From Phoronis australis (lineage: Eukaryota > Phoronida > Phoronidae), in NCBI GenBank assembly GCA_002633005.1, contig NMRA01000257.1, positions 280,731 through 322,565 of the forward strand: a stretch of 41,835 bases of DNA. Reading direction: 5' to 3'. The notes beneath the pieces are model-generated. The model saw nothing but the letters and a program-made list of their open reading frames with translations, was not told the DNA's origin and ran no database searches. Positions 11,201-22,449 of this stretch are shown one piece after another (position 1 is the first letter of the stretch; each line of letters begins with the position of its first letter). The translations under genes were made by a program, and so were the position numbers.

Positions 11201-14200
11201 GTCTATCTGGCTAACAAGTCTAAGGTTTAATCTTTACAAACCTGGGTGTCGCTTTCTACGACATTTTTATCGCTGATCATCAATCAAACTCATACTCTTA
11301 TTGAAAATGCTAAGTTTTACGTTTCCTATTGAATCTTTAACTTGATGTGAATGCATGTACCTTTTACATGGTCACTGTTTGCTGTTTCAGGTTTACCGAT
11401 ACATGTTGTTTACAGTGTTTACCATTGTGGTATATGTTGCTGCTGCTGTCATTATCGTATATGGATATAGTTCTCAGTCAACCACAAGAGATGCATTCAA
11501 GGTAACCTTATTCAATGCAGTTGATGTTGCTTTGTGCTGAGCTGGGTCAGCTGATATCCCAACATACCTCGTTTCATTTAAAAATGCAATAATGGTACAC
11601 ATCAAAAGAAACCAGACAAAGGACACAATTGGACAAAGTCAAAAAATGTTGAATATGTTTTCTGGTTTCATTTTACAGAAGGTACACAGACTGAGAATTG
11701 AAAATGTCTGTACAACTCAGTTACCACAAAAGTGTAATATCGTAGAAACTCAGCGACCAAAATTCATTTTCTGAAATTTTGACTGTATTGACAATGTGTG
11801 AAGTAAATTTTCAAGTGGCAACTTCCGACTGAAACAGTAGCTCTCACATGCAGTTGTGCGGCTACATTTGACGTATCGTAAACCTTTGGTGTTAACGACC
11901 ATGCTCACGCGAGTGGCCATTACCCACTGTAGGTGGATTTTTGATTTTAAGTGCCTTTTGCTCAGCTAACTGCCTCTCGACAACTTTTGAAGATTTCTGG
12001 ATGAGTGCCCACTTCTCACTTAAGCACCCATCCCCAACTTGGGGATTTTTGATTAAGTGCCCAATGCTAAGTGCAAATGTCCTCCACATTGTCTCACCTG
12101 ACCAATTAAAAGTTCACTAAGGTTTAGCGAGTTTTCATGTTCAACAACTTTGAAGACATTCAGGGCCAGTCATAGAATTATTATATCTGAACTATTAGAA
12201 GAGTGAATAGCTTTTCTATAGTATTAGTTTTTCATTAAATGACCAGTCGTGATGGATGGCCACTATGGTGATCAATTCCATTTTCACGCAACCGTTGTTG
12301 AGCAGAATTCCATTTGTGCAATGCATTTTTCCTGTCTTCTCTTGCCTTGAACTGTACCAGAACCATTTAAGAGTACCATAGCCAATATTTCACAATGTAA
12401 CCTGTGGACATATGTGGATATTCCTGAGTCACGAACATATACTCATCCTGTGTCACCTTTAGTTGACAATTCATTGATCACACTTTGTAATAGTTTATAA
12501 AATATCAGCAACCTAGTTTAGAGTCAGGTCTTCCTAGTATTGTTTCTCTTTTATAGCTGAGTGTGCTTTAATGCATTATGTATTGCCTCATACTTTTAAT
12601 TGGTTGTACGAGGAATTGATTCTTGCTGTCTTATTGTGGCTGACCATATGCACTACATATTCTGAGATGGTAACCATTACTTATGTTTAAATGTTGGACC
12701 TTAGATTCTTGTAAGATGCCTTATATTCCAAGATATATTGTTTTATTTTTAGGCGATCCCAGCACTGTATCCAGTGCATATATTTGTCACAATCATCATC
12801 TTCATCGGACTGGTCTTGACTCTGACAGCATTTGTGACATATTATGAAGATATCCTGTTTGGAGACCTGCAGTTGTTCCACAGGTTTTGGAGCTGTGTTG
12901 TCTGCCGTTTCTGTGTGAGTTTCAAAACTACTGAATCTGTTCAGGTTATCACTCGGGGAGGGGTTCTCTTCCAAAAATTAAAGAGTGTCTCTACGCATTC
13001 AAAGACGAGGCAAACGCAATACCAAATGATGAAGACCAAACGATGAAATAGCTCTGCATGAAACAATGCTATTCAAGCCTCCACTGTTTGGGAGAACCTC
13101 TTCGGGTTAACACTCATGTTTAGCACAATGCTCTGGTCCGAAAGTTCTTTATAAACTAGCCTTCTTTTGATGGATTTGGCTTTATAGTGTATTCCCCTTG
13201 ATTGTTTGTTTGTTTGTCTATTAGAGCACCCTGGTGTTAATTTGGACAGTTGCTGCGGTGTGTCAGATAAATTGGATGATTTGCATTTGTGACTTTATTT
13301 CAGTGAACTGTGTTACACCCTGCACTTATTCTAACACTTCTAGATAGACATTCCTCACTCCGTGGTTTGGATGTTGAGATCACTGTTCATATCAGTGTTG
13401 ATGGCTACAAAGAGAGCAAGCAAATACTCCAGTTTCTTAAACAGATACTGAAAGCCAGCTTTTATCGTATTAACAGAATTATTATTACCGACAACTAGAT
13501 TATTTGAAATAAGATAGTGCTCCCCAACACTTCAAGCCTTGGAACAAGATCGAAACGTTTTGAGAAAGTTTGCTAAAACATTACACATGATCAGTGTTGA
13601 TGGCTAGTTGGTATGTGTCTGGTGTGAAAGGTCATTTACCTGGAGCCACAAAGCTACTTAGTGACATAGTGAGCAAGGGTTTTATTTGCTTTATTTGTCT
13701 CTCTGGGAAGTACTACTTGTGTTGTAAGTTAAGGGTGAAATCGGCAAAGACAGCGTTTAGTGTTCTTTTAAATTTTTGTGCTTAAGACAGCTCAGTAATA
13801 AAGATTTGTTTCATTGTTTTAGCTTCCTTCCAATCCTTGGTAAGACTCTGTTGAAACCTGTGCAATGGTTTTGCGGTTCACCAGACAGCTTGCTGCAGTA
13901 TTGTTAGATGACTGTGTTCTCGCAATTCAGACACTGTAGCCTGTTTGCTTTCACTAGGGCATGATGCTGGCTTACAGTTGCACTTGGTGTAGAACATCTA
14001 TTGATGTTGTCATATGGGCATGAAACAGTGCTAGATTACTGCTGTTCAGCGGGTCTTGAGAAGAAATCAGGTTCAGTTTATGAATCCGTCAGCCCACTCT
14101 AGCCATTGGTCATCTAACACATGGGTTGATTATGATGCTTTATGGTGCCAATGCTGTTTGTTTCCTCTTCTATCGCATGACCATTGACGCTATGTGTCTT

Positions 14201-15338
14201 GTTTGACATGTCTATTCTGACTATGTGCGTTGTCACATTCTTCTCTCTGTCGCTTTCCTGAGAGTGTTCACAACTTACTCATGGTACAGGGTGATTGTCA
14301 AATCATATTTCACCAGCGTTAATGCATGTTCTCACCAACACCTGCTGGTCTCTCACCCTGGGCGGGGTGTTACTCCGCTGGGTGGTTACTCAGATTTTTT
14401 ATTTTTGGAGTATCGACCCGTGAGAAGAAAGACATAATACTCATTTCACAGAACTCTGTATAGCTTGTTTACTTATTTTGTGTGGATTTTTTTAAATGGA
14501 TTATTATAGGGATTTCCCAAACTTTGATGATAACAAATCTGGATGTTGGCAATGCTTTGATCAACCATGTCTCAAAAAATTTTTATATTTTTGAGAATTT
14601 TAAAAAAATTTTCTACCTGATTGACTAGTGTGGAAATTTGCTCACAAAGAATTACTTACAATACTTATTTCCAATTGAAGACGGTAGTAAACTGAAAGCT
14701 ATTCCTTTCATGCCTGTATAGCAGCCTAAGTGTTCATGTCATTGTATGACATGTAGGTTTGTCTCCCTTGCCATCCTCACAGGCGTACGGACGTACTATA
14801 GGCATGGTGTGGGTTCTATTCACTGGTTTGTGCAGTAATGTGAACAATGTCCTATTAAAGGTTATGCAAAAAACAAAAGTAGACATTTGGCTTTTCATTT
14901 TTTCTATAATTTTATTCATCATTTTTTGAGAAATTATAAAATACTAACACATGTGTTACACCACAAACTGTGGCCGTAGGAAACATTCTACATGCAGCTC
15001 TTGAATGGTTTCATTTCTGAAGCATAGGTGGCAGCACTGTCAATTTGGTTTGCCTTGAAGTTTTGCTGGGTGCACAAAATGATGCCGTCACAAATCAATG
15101 TGTCCTTGTCTCAAACATTGAGATCATGTTAGGTTTGATTAAGGAATATGTTGTGACCAATTTGATACCACTAAGTGGCCTAAATCAAACGTTTATTTAC
15201 ACTGAGTGAATCGATGTATATTTATTTACAGATGCTTCTCCACTTTCCAACTTTTGTTTCAATTTGGGATTATTTTTTCAGATTGCCGACGTTGAGCGCG
15301 AATCTGGTCAAAATCAAGGAGAGAGCGTAATCATATAA
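8227..15338 (+). CDS. MS4A/CD20-like four-pass membrane protein
   Basis: Coding exons: 8227-8440, 9435-9544, 10355-10411, 11391-11501, 12753-12914 and 15282-15338. All are GT..AG; after a phase-1 first junction all the rest are phase 0. The product is 236 aa. It has an acidic Gln/Ser-rich N-terminus (1-40), a basic RLLFKKRWPK stretch, then TM1 about 56-80 (ALGIAQTTVGFITVML), an extracellular loop with YPRIDLS, TM2 about 98-120 (FAAGVWSGFMLIMTGS), TM3 about 129-151, TM4 about 171-195, and a cytoplasmic tail with a CVVCRFC cluster (possible palmitoylation) ending ESVII. The LG.AQ...G start of TM1 and the AG.WSG start of TM2 are typical of the MS4A (CD20-like) family, whose members sit in plasma or endosomal membranes and tune signalling. 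The 57-bp third exon supplies the rest of TM2. An alternative end is read-through of exon 5 to the TGA at 13044, with a poly(A) signal near 13797. Fold class is fairly sure, exact family less so. Confidence 0.8.
9741..9787 (+). repeat. CA-rich microsatellite
   Basis: An imperfect (CA)n run within intron 2 of the MS4A-like gene. The 145-codon frame across it is an artefact. Confidence 0.85.
11900..12090. repeat. Degenerate internal duplication in intron 4
   Basis: Two related segments, each with a CCCA start and GGATTTTTGATTWAAGTGCC-like core (about 11930-11965 and 12030-12065), lie within intron 4 of the MS4A-like gene. This is probably an old repeat; I cannot assign a class. Confidence 0.35.
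12915..15281 (+). other. Intron 5 of MS4A-like gene
   Basis: 2.4 kb between the GTGAGT donor at 12915 and the acceptor at 15281. It contains in-frame read-through sequence to 13046 and a poly(A) signal at 13797. I see no further coding exon or clear repeat. Confidence 0.5.
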
Positions 15339-15494
15339 TCCTGGATTTATCCTATACTTTATTCTGTACATAATGTATGACCCAACTTTAGTGTACTCTG
15401 GGTTTTGTTTTAGCGGAGATCATTAAAATTGACTTTTTGTGAAATAGGCTATAAAGAACATTAGAAAGCTGTCACTGGACATGTGGACTGGAGA

Positions 15495-15500
15495 AATAAA
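15495..15500 (+). terminator. Poly(A) signal of MS4A-like gene
   Basis: AATAAA lies 157 bp after the TAA of the proposed last exon (15336-15338). A second AATAAA at 13797-13802 would serve a shorter isoform ending in an extended exon 5. Confidence 0.55.
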
Positions 15501-17307
15501 TTTCATATTAAAACGAGGACTGTACGCAACGTAACGTTGAACTGAGACTCACTCAGTTTTTTATTTTTTGTGTGTAGTATGGTAAAGTGTCTTTGTATGC
15601 GCGTAATCTTTGTTTACGAACACCCTCTCGCTCGAGTAAAACGCGTAGTTTTCTTCATTTCACAGCACTGGGAGTTACTTGAATTCATAGTTTCCTCACA
15701 ATATGAACCACACCCGACTCACAACGCTAATGTTTCTTACAACCTGATTCAATTTCTGAAAATATATCTTTTTTGTTCTAATGCAAGGAAACTTTACCAT
15801 GCTAGAAGTCAGGTGTCTTTGTCCTATTTATGCCTTGGTGAAGTTGTAGTTTTGGTATTGACAATTTGGAAGTGTAGACCCACAAAATGTCCTGTTAGAA
15901 CAGACATTTTGAGGTATTCAGTACCGATTCGGTTTGCTATGACATCATTGTTCTGTTTATTTGCTTAAAAGCCTTTCAGTTCAAAGTTATTTAAAGGTGA
16001 CATACTATTTGTTTTTTGAAGAAGCTTAAGAATAGCTGGAGGCATTTATGCAAATAGTTTAACAATCGAGATGCCATGATTTGTTGAAGAGCCAGCCGGC
16101 CATATTGATGGGCGGTGCACTTTTTTCAGTGCTATGCCGCACATGGTCTATAGGCGGTGCACCACATGAGGGCTGAGGGGGCTCTAGCCCCCCACTTTTT
16201 TCAGTGCTGTGCCGCCCATGATATTGTAATGATAATGAGTTGATAAATGGTGCCAATTTCAGTGAAACATTTGTAAAAAATGTAGGTTTGTATATTTGAT
16301 GATGATGTAATAATTTCTATTTATTATAGTTGTTGTAGGTAACTGAAAAGTGAATCAACGGTCATATTGTAATCCACTGCAGTGTTTGATATTATGAGGT
16401 AACACTTGTGAATCAACTGATCCTTTTAGAAGTGAACACCGGGACACAGCCTTTCAGTCTTTACATGTATATGGACGCAGCCTTCCCATCTGTTACACGT
16501 ATTTTGTCCACAAGAGTGTGCATGATACCCATAACTAGGGTGTTTTCTTCTCATGGAGTGAGCAATGTAAAAGTAATTTTGCCTTTGAAAATCTCTTTTC
16601 ACCGACACTCTTTACCCACTCCTATTTCTGACTAACACCCCATTGACTGAGCATGGTAATAATTATGTGGCCCACTAGATTGGCCGTTGTAGGGCAGCGT
16701 GGCACCTCTTGTCAGTTATGTTGCTAACTGTATGTGGTGGCTTTCTGGTCTCTCATACATAGGACTGGTCTCCAATTTGTTCGCTAGTGGATGAAAGGTG
16801 CTTTTTTATGAAAGTTCCCAGATTTGCCGAGAGATCTGGGCATAGGGTATAATCTCTGAGCTCGAAATTTTACTCAAAACAAATTTTCCCTTTTTTGTCT
16901 TGCTTTAAATGCAAGCTCAATATTATTGTTTTATTGTTCTGGACTCAAGTACCTTATGGTTTGTGCAGATGAGATTTTAGTCCAAGTTAGCATTATGAGT
17001 AGGCCTGTAAATTCAATACATACTCTAGTGAAAACTTGAAATTTCAAATAACAACTGGAAATTTTAAGTTCAACTACAACTTTAATACTGGAGTCATCAA
17101 GTGCGAGCTAGGATTGGACATTCATCCTTGTAAACTTACTAAACTTCAGCATAGAATAATAGACATTTATTTCAAGTTTGTATTGCAGAAATAGAATGGA
17201 AAATTACTAAAATAATTTTAAATCAGGTTTCAAGTAAAAAAGATTAGACCCCGGCTCTGGTCTGCAGTTTTATGGTCTTGGCCATGTGTTATTCTGTCTG
17301 AATGAAT
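15501..17307. other. Spacer without a supported gene
   Basis: Holds only small repeats: a partly inverted, partly direct repeat at 16100-16228 and a short hairpin (CCCAGAT/ATCTGGG) near 16816-16840. The 132-codon frame at 15570 shows no domain or exon signals. Confidence 0.5.
16100..16228. repeat. Small repeat with inverted ends
   Basis: The ends ATATTGATGGGCGGTGCAC (16100-16118) and an inverse related to CAATATCATGGGCGGCAC (16211-16228) face each other. Internally, CACTTTTTTCAGTGCTRTGCCG occurs twice in direct orientation (about 16117 and 16192). Probably a small MITE with an internal duplication. Confidence 0.5.
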
Positions 17308-17312
17308 TATGT

Positions 17313-17574
17313 CATGCGCGCACCCGGTGGGGGCTCGAACGAGCCCCCCCCCCATTTGGCGAAGTGGGCAAAAAAGGTCCGTCCCTGAGAGACAAAAAGT
17401 CCGAGAAAATGGGACAAAAGTCCACTAAATAAGCGCAAATGCGTACTTCACGGCAGTGGTGCTCCCGTTTTAATTTTATTTTTATTTTTTTTAGTCCGCC
17501 GGCTGTTGTGTTAGCAAAAGGTTCACGACATCAAGAATTCGAGCCCCCCATATTGAAAGCTGGGTGCGCGCATG
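17313..17574. mobile_element. 262-bp MITE with 13-bp TIRs and TATGT target duplication
   Basis: The element begins CATGCGCGCACCC and ends with its exact reverse complement GGGTGCGCGCATG. It is flanked on both sides by TATGT (17308-17312 and 17575-17579). Just inside the left end GGGGGCTCGAACGAGCCCCC forms a palindrome, and GGGGGGCTCGAA is inverted near the right end. There is no coding capacity, so it would be a non-autonomous DNA transposon. I cannot name the superfamily; a 5-bp duplication with these ends is not one I recognise. Confidence 0.8.
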
Positions 17575-18082
17575 TATGTTAAGTATATAATGCACCTTTA
17601 TTCTCCAGTATAAAATACATATGTAGCACTTAGTCAAGTGATATTTGACTCCATGCACAGGTGCTTCAACAGGTGCATGGGGCTCATGACTTTTAATATA
17701 TAACATCCATTTTCTATCTGGTTGTTGTCCCTCTCCGTTTTCGTTCAATTCTTTTATATCATTTTTACATTTCGAGTTTTGCTGTACTCATCTGAAGAAG
17801 TGCTACACATGGTCGAAAGCTAATATTTTTATTTGTATTGCGCTTTTTAATACAGGACAATAAAGGTCCATTTGATAGGATATTTTGTTTTTTCATTTTA
17901 CCTCTCCAGACTTTGCCTATTAAATTTATTTGTTTTTAAATATGATTGACAGAAAGCAGTTATAAACCCTCCTTCCGTCCCAAAAGCAATTTTTGATTTA
18001 GACTTCTTATCCTTGTGAAATTTGCCACAAAGCTTTCATTAGTCTACGTAAATTAGTGTGATTTCTGGACTTGGAAAGAGCA

Positions 18083-19130
18083 GGTCAAGTCAAGTAAAGT
18101 CATTTATTTATAGTCGGCTTAGTGAAACAAAGAAAAACATTAGCCATAGGCTAGTACGTGGACAAATAAATGCATAAGTTATAAAAGAAGTAAAAATATA
18201 TATGTGAAATTAAAACAAAATTTAATTTACTATATACGAGGTTAACAAAATTGAGCAACAATAAGCACATGAGAAGGATATTATTTTTTAAAAATCCCAG
18301 ATTCTGCACTTACAGGGAGGTTCAGTCTATGGGTTTGCATGCTGCATAAAAGTCTAAATGTAGTCACGATCTCGCCTCCTCTGATAATGAATTCCACAAA
18401 TTAAAGCCATTGGCTCTGAAAGATAGTAGTAGACCATACGGAGTAGTTCTGCACTGAGGGGTGTTTGTCGTATTGAATGATCTCAAATCATATGGGGTCC
18501 TGCGAATTGTGACAAGGTCCCACAGAAATGGGGGTGACAAGTGGTTCAAAATTTTGAAAGCCTCTTTTAGAATCATTCTCTGTCTAACAAGCTCAAGAGT
18601 AGGCAGATTAGCTATCAGTAATAGTGTTTCATATGAGCTAGAAAAATCATCAAATACAAAACGCAGATCCCTATTGAACTCGTTCAATCTTATTTGTATT
18701 GGCTTGGCCACAAAAATGCCAGATTAGAGCACAGTAGAGAAACTGGGTTAAAATAAAACATTGAAATATCATCCGGCTACTAAAGTTTAGAATCCTAGCC
18801 AGATGCTGTAAAACATTAAGCTGAGCTCCCGCCTTTCGGCATAAAACTTTAATATGATTGTCAAAACTCAGGTCCTCATCGATTACAACACCAAGTAATT
18901 TAATGTCCACCTCACTGGTGATTTTGGCTCCTTCAACCTCGACAACAGCCCTGGATACGTTCTTAGAGTCATGAAGAAATATAGAATGAAATTTTGATGG
19001 ATTTGCATCCATCATATTTTGCTTGAACCAGGTAATTGCTTTTGAAGACTCAGATGTCAGTATTGCAATGACTTCATCCCTTGTGCGAGCACTTGCCTGA
19101 GAGAGTGTTATCATCGGCATAATTATACAA
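18083..19130 (-). mobile_element. 5'-truncated, frameshifted LINE (RT C-terminal part)
   Basis: On the minus strand, the reverse transcriptase active site YADD (19110-19121) is followed by the C-terminal RT region in pieces. One is MDANPSKFH, IKLLGVVIDEDLSFDNHI, CRKAGAQLNVL and ALIWHFCGQANTNKIERVQ (to about 18690). The other, after a shift, is LRFVFDDFSSSYETLL, LPTLELVRQRMILKEAFKIL and FNLWNSLSEEAR (to 18364). The order and motifs are those of jockey/CR1-type non-LTR elements, in which this region follows the RT palm. There is a frameshift just after YADD and another near 18690. Nothing RT-like lies above about 19140. The 3' end carries TGACTTTACTTGACTTGACC-like repeats near 18083-18102, usual for such elements. 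Dead copy. Confidence 0.85.
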
Positions 19131-20851
19131 CTGTGTCTCAGTCCGTGGTTATTGGTTGAGACCAGCCAGAAGACACTACGATTTGGCTTGTCATGGTGTG
19201 TCTTGTTATTCATGAAGCATTGTCTCAAGGAATAACGAACATTATTTCTCTTAGAACAAGTTAAAACAAATTCTGTAGGGGTTATTGGTCTAAATCAAAA
19301 TTTTGTCTCTTTGTAAGTTTGTGTCGTAGTTTTACATACATGTCATCAAACTAAAAGATTGTGGATGTGATTTGCAACTGTTTTTTATTTTAGTGTTCTA
19401 CTTAATTTTTTCAAACCATTTTTGTTGATGTGCTCTCGTGACTGTTTCGCAATAGTTGATTAGTTTCAGAGTTTCTGCCTGTTCGGTTATTTGTTGTCCA
19501 AACTGGTTTAAGCCAACCACGAGGGAAGATAATTATGGGTTACATTGGCTCACGACATAATCCTTTTTTCAATCCCATCTTATAGTTTCATTTTGGCTAG
19601 GAACTTGAAGAACTGGATGGGAAAATGTTAGATGTCTCTAAAACCTTTTCCCGGCATTTTTGTCTGCGTAATTGATTTTAAATTGTTAGCACTTTATCAA
19701 CGCGCGCTCCTTCTGGCTCTGTTTTATTTGCGACTGTTATCCCGTTTGCGCAAACATTATCGTTATTCATCACAATCAGTCTCATCTGAATTCTAACAAA
19801 AAAGGATATTTCGATGAAGTTTATGTATTATTGTGAGGATAGTTTTAACATTTCACTTTTACGCGTGAGGCTGAAAACTCTTAAGAGCATTTTAACGCTG
19901 AATCATACAGGTTTTTAACGTCTGCTACAACATGGCTTTTTTCTCTCTTGTGTACATTACCATCGCGCTCTTTTGTGTTGAAGACAAACGAATAAATATC
20001 TATCATTATCAAAGTGTTTGTAGTAAGGATTACAAAACGCTAAGCAAATACAGATTGTTGGGAGACGGATAATCTTACACGTCTTGTGACTAGATGTGTT
20101 GCAATCGATTTCACAATCTTTTCAAGCGGTCGGGTATTAAAAAAGACGACAAAAACAGAACTATTGATATACAACGTGTATGCGAATACCTGGATACTTT
20201 GAGGCCAAGAAGTTGTCAAATACTTGGGACGTTTGGGCTGTGTGTAGTAGTCTGAGTGTTTTTTTATTTTTTTTTTTGTTGTGGTAACCTCAGTGTAAAA
20301 CACTGGTCATCCAGTAGACCCAATCAGAAATGTTTTTACGTCACCTACACTGTTTTGAAATACAGATAAGACATGGGTTGAAAATAAAATATACACCACC
20401 ACATAGACAAAGATATTGTAATGTCAGTACAAAAACAACAAGACAAGAACGAGTTAAAATAAGATTATTGAAATGAAGTGTTGAAACAAGCTAACCGTAT
20501 TCATTTAAATAAATTAACTGAAATTCCAGGAATAACAAAGAAACCAGAATTCGGTAAAGACTGGAGAGTCGAGTTATAGTTCGTTTTAAAGTGGTAATGT
20601 TTCGTACGGAAGGGATTGAAATTACTGACACACTGCCTCTGTAGTAGAAATTGGGTGTGATATACATTTGATATTGGCCCTACGGGAAAGAACGTTCTGC
20701 TGTACACGTTCTGAAATTAAGTATGACGAGACGGTGATCAGCAATACGGTACACGCGAGTACGCGCTTTTAATCCATCCCCCACATTTAATATAGTGCTT
20801 TTTGAAAGACATGTGTTTACCTCAGTATTTCGCAAAAAGGCTCATTCAATT

Positions 20852-20992
20852 ATGTTTCACCTGTGGACACAGCTGATGGCCCTTTTACTGGCAAGCGCTT
20901 TGCTATCTACAGACACACTCATTGTCCTCGGCCGCATTACTGTGCCCCGTACAATAAAACATCTTTACCTGACTTCTCGCTATATATTTCAG
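20852..20992 (+). CDS. Candidate first exon with signal-peptide-like start
   Basis: ATG at 20852 opens 47 codons with a hydrophobic core (QLMALLLASALLS) preceded by a short N-region, then IVLGRITVPRTIKHLYLTSR. It ends at a strong donor CAG|GTAAGA in phase 0. This looks like the signal-peptide exon of a secreted or membrane protein. I could not find a following exon before the convergent giant gene, so it may be chance. Confidence 0.2.
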
Positions 20993-21609
20993 GTAAGATC
21001 ACGTTATGATTAGCTGATTTGAAAATCTTTAATGGCAATAACAGAAAACAGTCCAGTTTAGTGACTTATGGTTGCAAATTTAGTTTTTATGTTTTCCTAT
21101 TCGTATAAGGACCAGAAAAACACAAGTACGGTTATGGTTGAACCAGACTTGGACATAATATTTTTAAGGAAAACGTTTGGTTGACATTAATTAAAAAATA
21201 GTGATGATGCCAAAATTTTTTCAACTGAAAACAAACTGTTTAAATTCTTAAGATGCGAAGGAAATACATCTGCTGTGGCCTTATATCTAAACGTATTTTG
21301 TGAGCCTGTATCGTTCGTTAGACTGCTTCACTACATTCGACGAGCTAATGATATCAAACAAAGAGGTGCGTCTGCATCTTCCGCATCACTTTCAACATTG
21401 AATAGATCGTCACGCAGAGTCAATTAGGCCAGCATTGCGTTTACATGCTGCGATCTCTCAGTATCGTCCGAGGACGCACATTTGCAAATACAACCCGATA
21501 GGTCATTTGTAAACAAAACATAAAGGAGATATCCGAGCTATCAAATCAAAGAAAAATATATCTACATATATATACATGTATGTAACAAACACTCTGAATC
21601 ATCATAACA

Positions 21610-21615
21610 TTTATT
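21610..21615 (-). terminator. Possible poly(A) signal of the giant gene
   Basis: The nearest clear AATAAA on the minus strand after the TGA at 22450-22452, giving a 3' UTR of about 840 nt. I noticed no canonical signal nearer the stop; a variant signal could be used instead. Confidence 0.3.
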
Positions 21616-22449
21616 CACCAAAGAAGACGCGTTTTTTACATAAAAAGGCTTGCGTTCGTTACTGCCAACGTGAACTTGGAAGACGTGCTATCTTTTCGTC
21701 ATAAAGCCAAGAAATTCGCCTATAGGCAACTGATAACTTGGTTAACAAAATTCACAAGGATTGTTACGTCAACAGTGGGTGAACAACTTTCTCAATCCGC
21801 CCTTCTGGAGTACGGTGCATATATATAGCTTCAACGATTCCAGTCGAGAAGGTAAACTGTTAGTGCTTGCAACCCGAGTTCAGTGACTCGAAAGTTCATG
21901 CACTTTAATCGTTTCTGCACAACGAGGTTAGGAGCCAACAGTCATGAACCTGAGCAAATTTTTCTAAGGCATCTAAAATTATTATTTTCTCACCCGCGGC
22001 AACGTGTGACAATCAGTTGACAGACTCCTTATAAACGTGCATTCGTATAAAAATACAAAACATTTTTTATCTCACCTCATTATCAAATACCCAAGGTTAC
22101 GCCAATCGAAAAAAATAAGCACAAACTTATATTCATTTCCTTTGATTTTGGAAATTATTTACAAATAGTTCAGTATTGGTGTGTCCAAGTGGACATTAAC
22201 GAGCCACAGCACTTCCGGTTCTGAATGTATATCACAAGTAACTGGCCAATAAAAAACACAACATTTGAAATTAAAACCCTAACACTGCATTGAACTATTC
22301 ACATTGCCAATTCCATTAAATAAAATTATAAAAACCTCTCTGAGTAAAAATGTAATGGGTAATGTTCCACGAGCCAACATATTATCATGCCATGCGACGC
22401 AATATAATTCGGCGTCATCCAAGTTGCATTTGGAATCGTAGTGTCCCAT

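Larger units (their letters stand above)
19140..22449. other. Spacer between LINE fragment and giant Met-rich gene
   Basis: Mostly AT-rich sequence with no coding chain that I can build, apart from the isolated candidate exon at 20852-20992. Its right end is the 3' UTR of the minus-strand giant gene. Confidence 0.45.

Noticed and set aside
12915-13046. Read-through of MS4A-like exon 5 to TGA at 13044 as the main C-terminus
   Set aside because: A strong in-phase GTGAGT donor and a phase-matched last exon with its own poly(A) signal fit better; kept as a possible isoform.
18461-18727. Plus-strand frame over the LINE fragment
   Set aside because: It is the antisense of RT C-terminal sequence.
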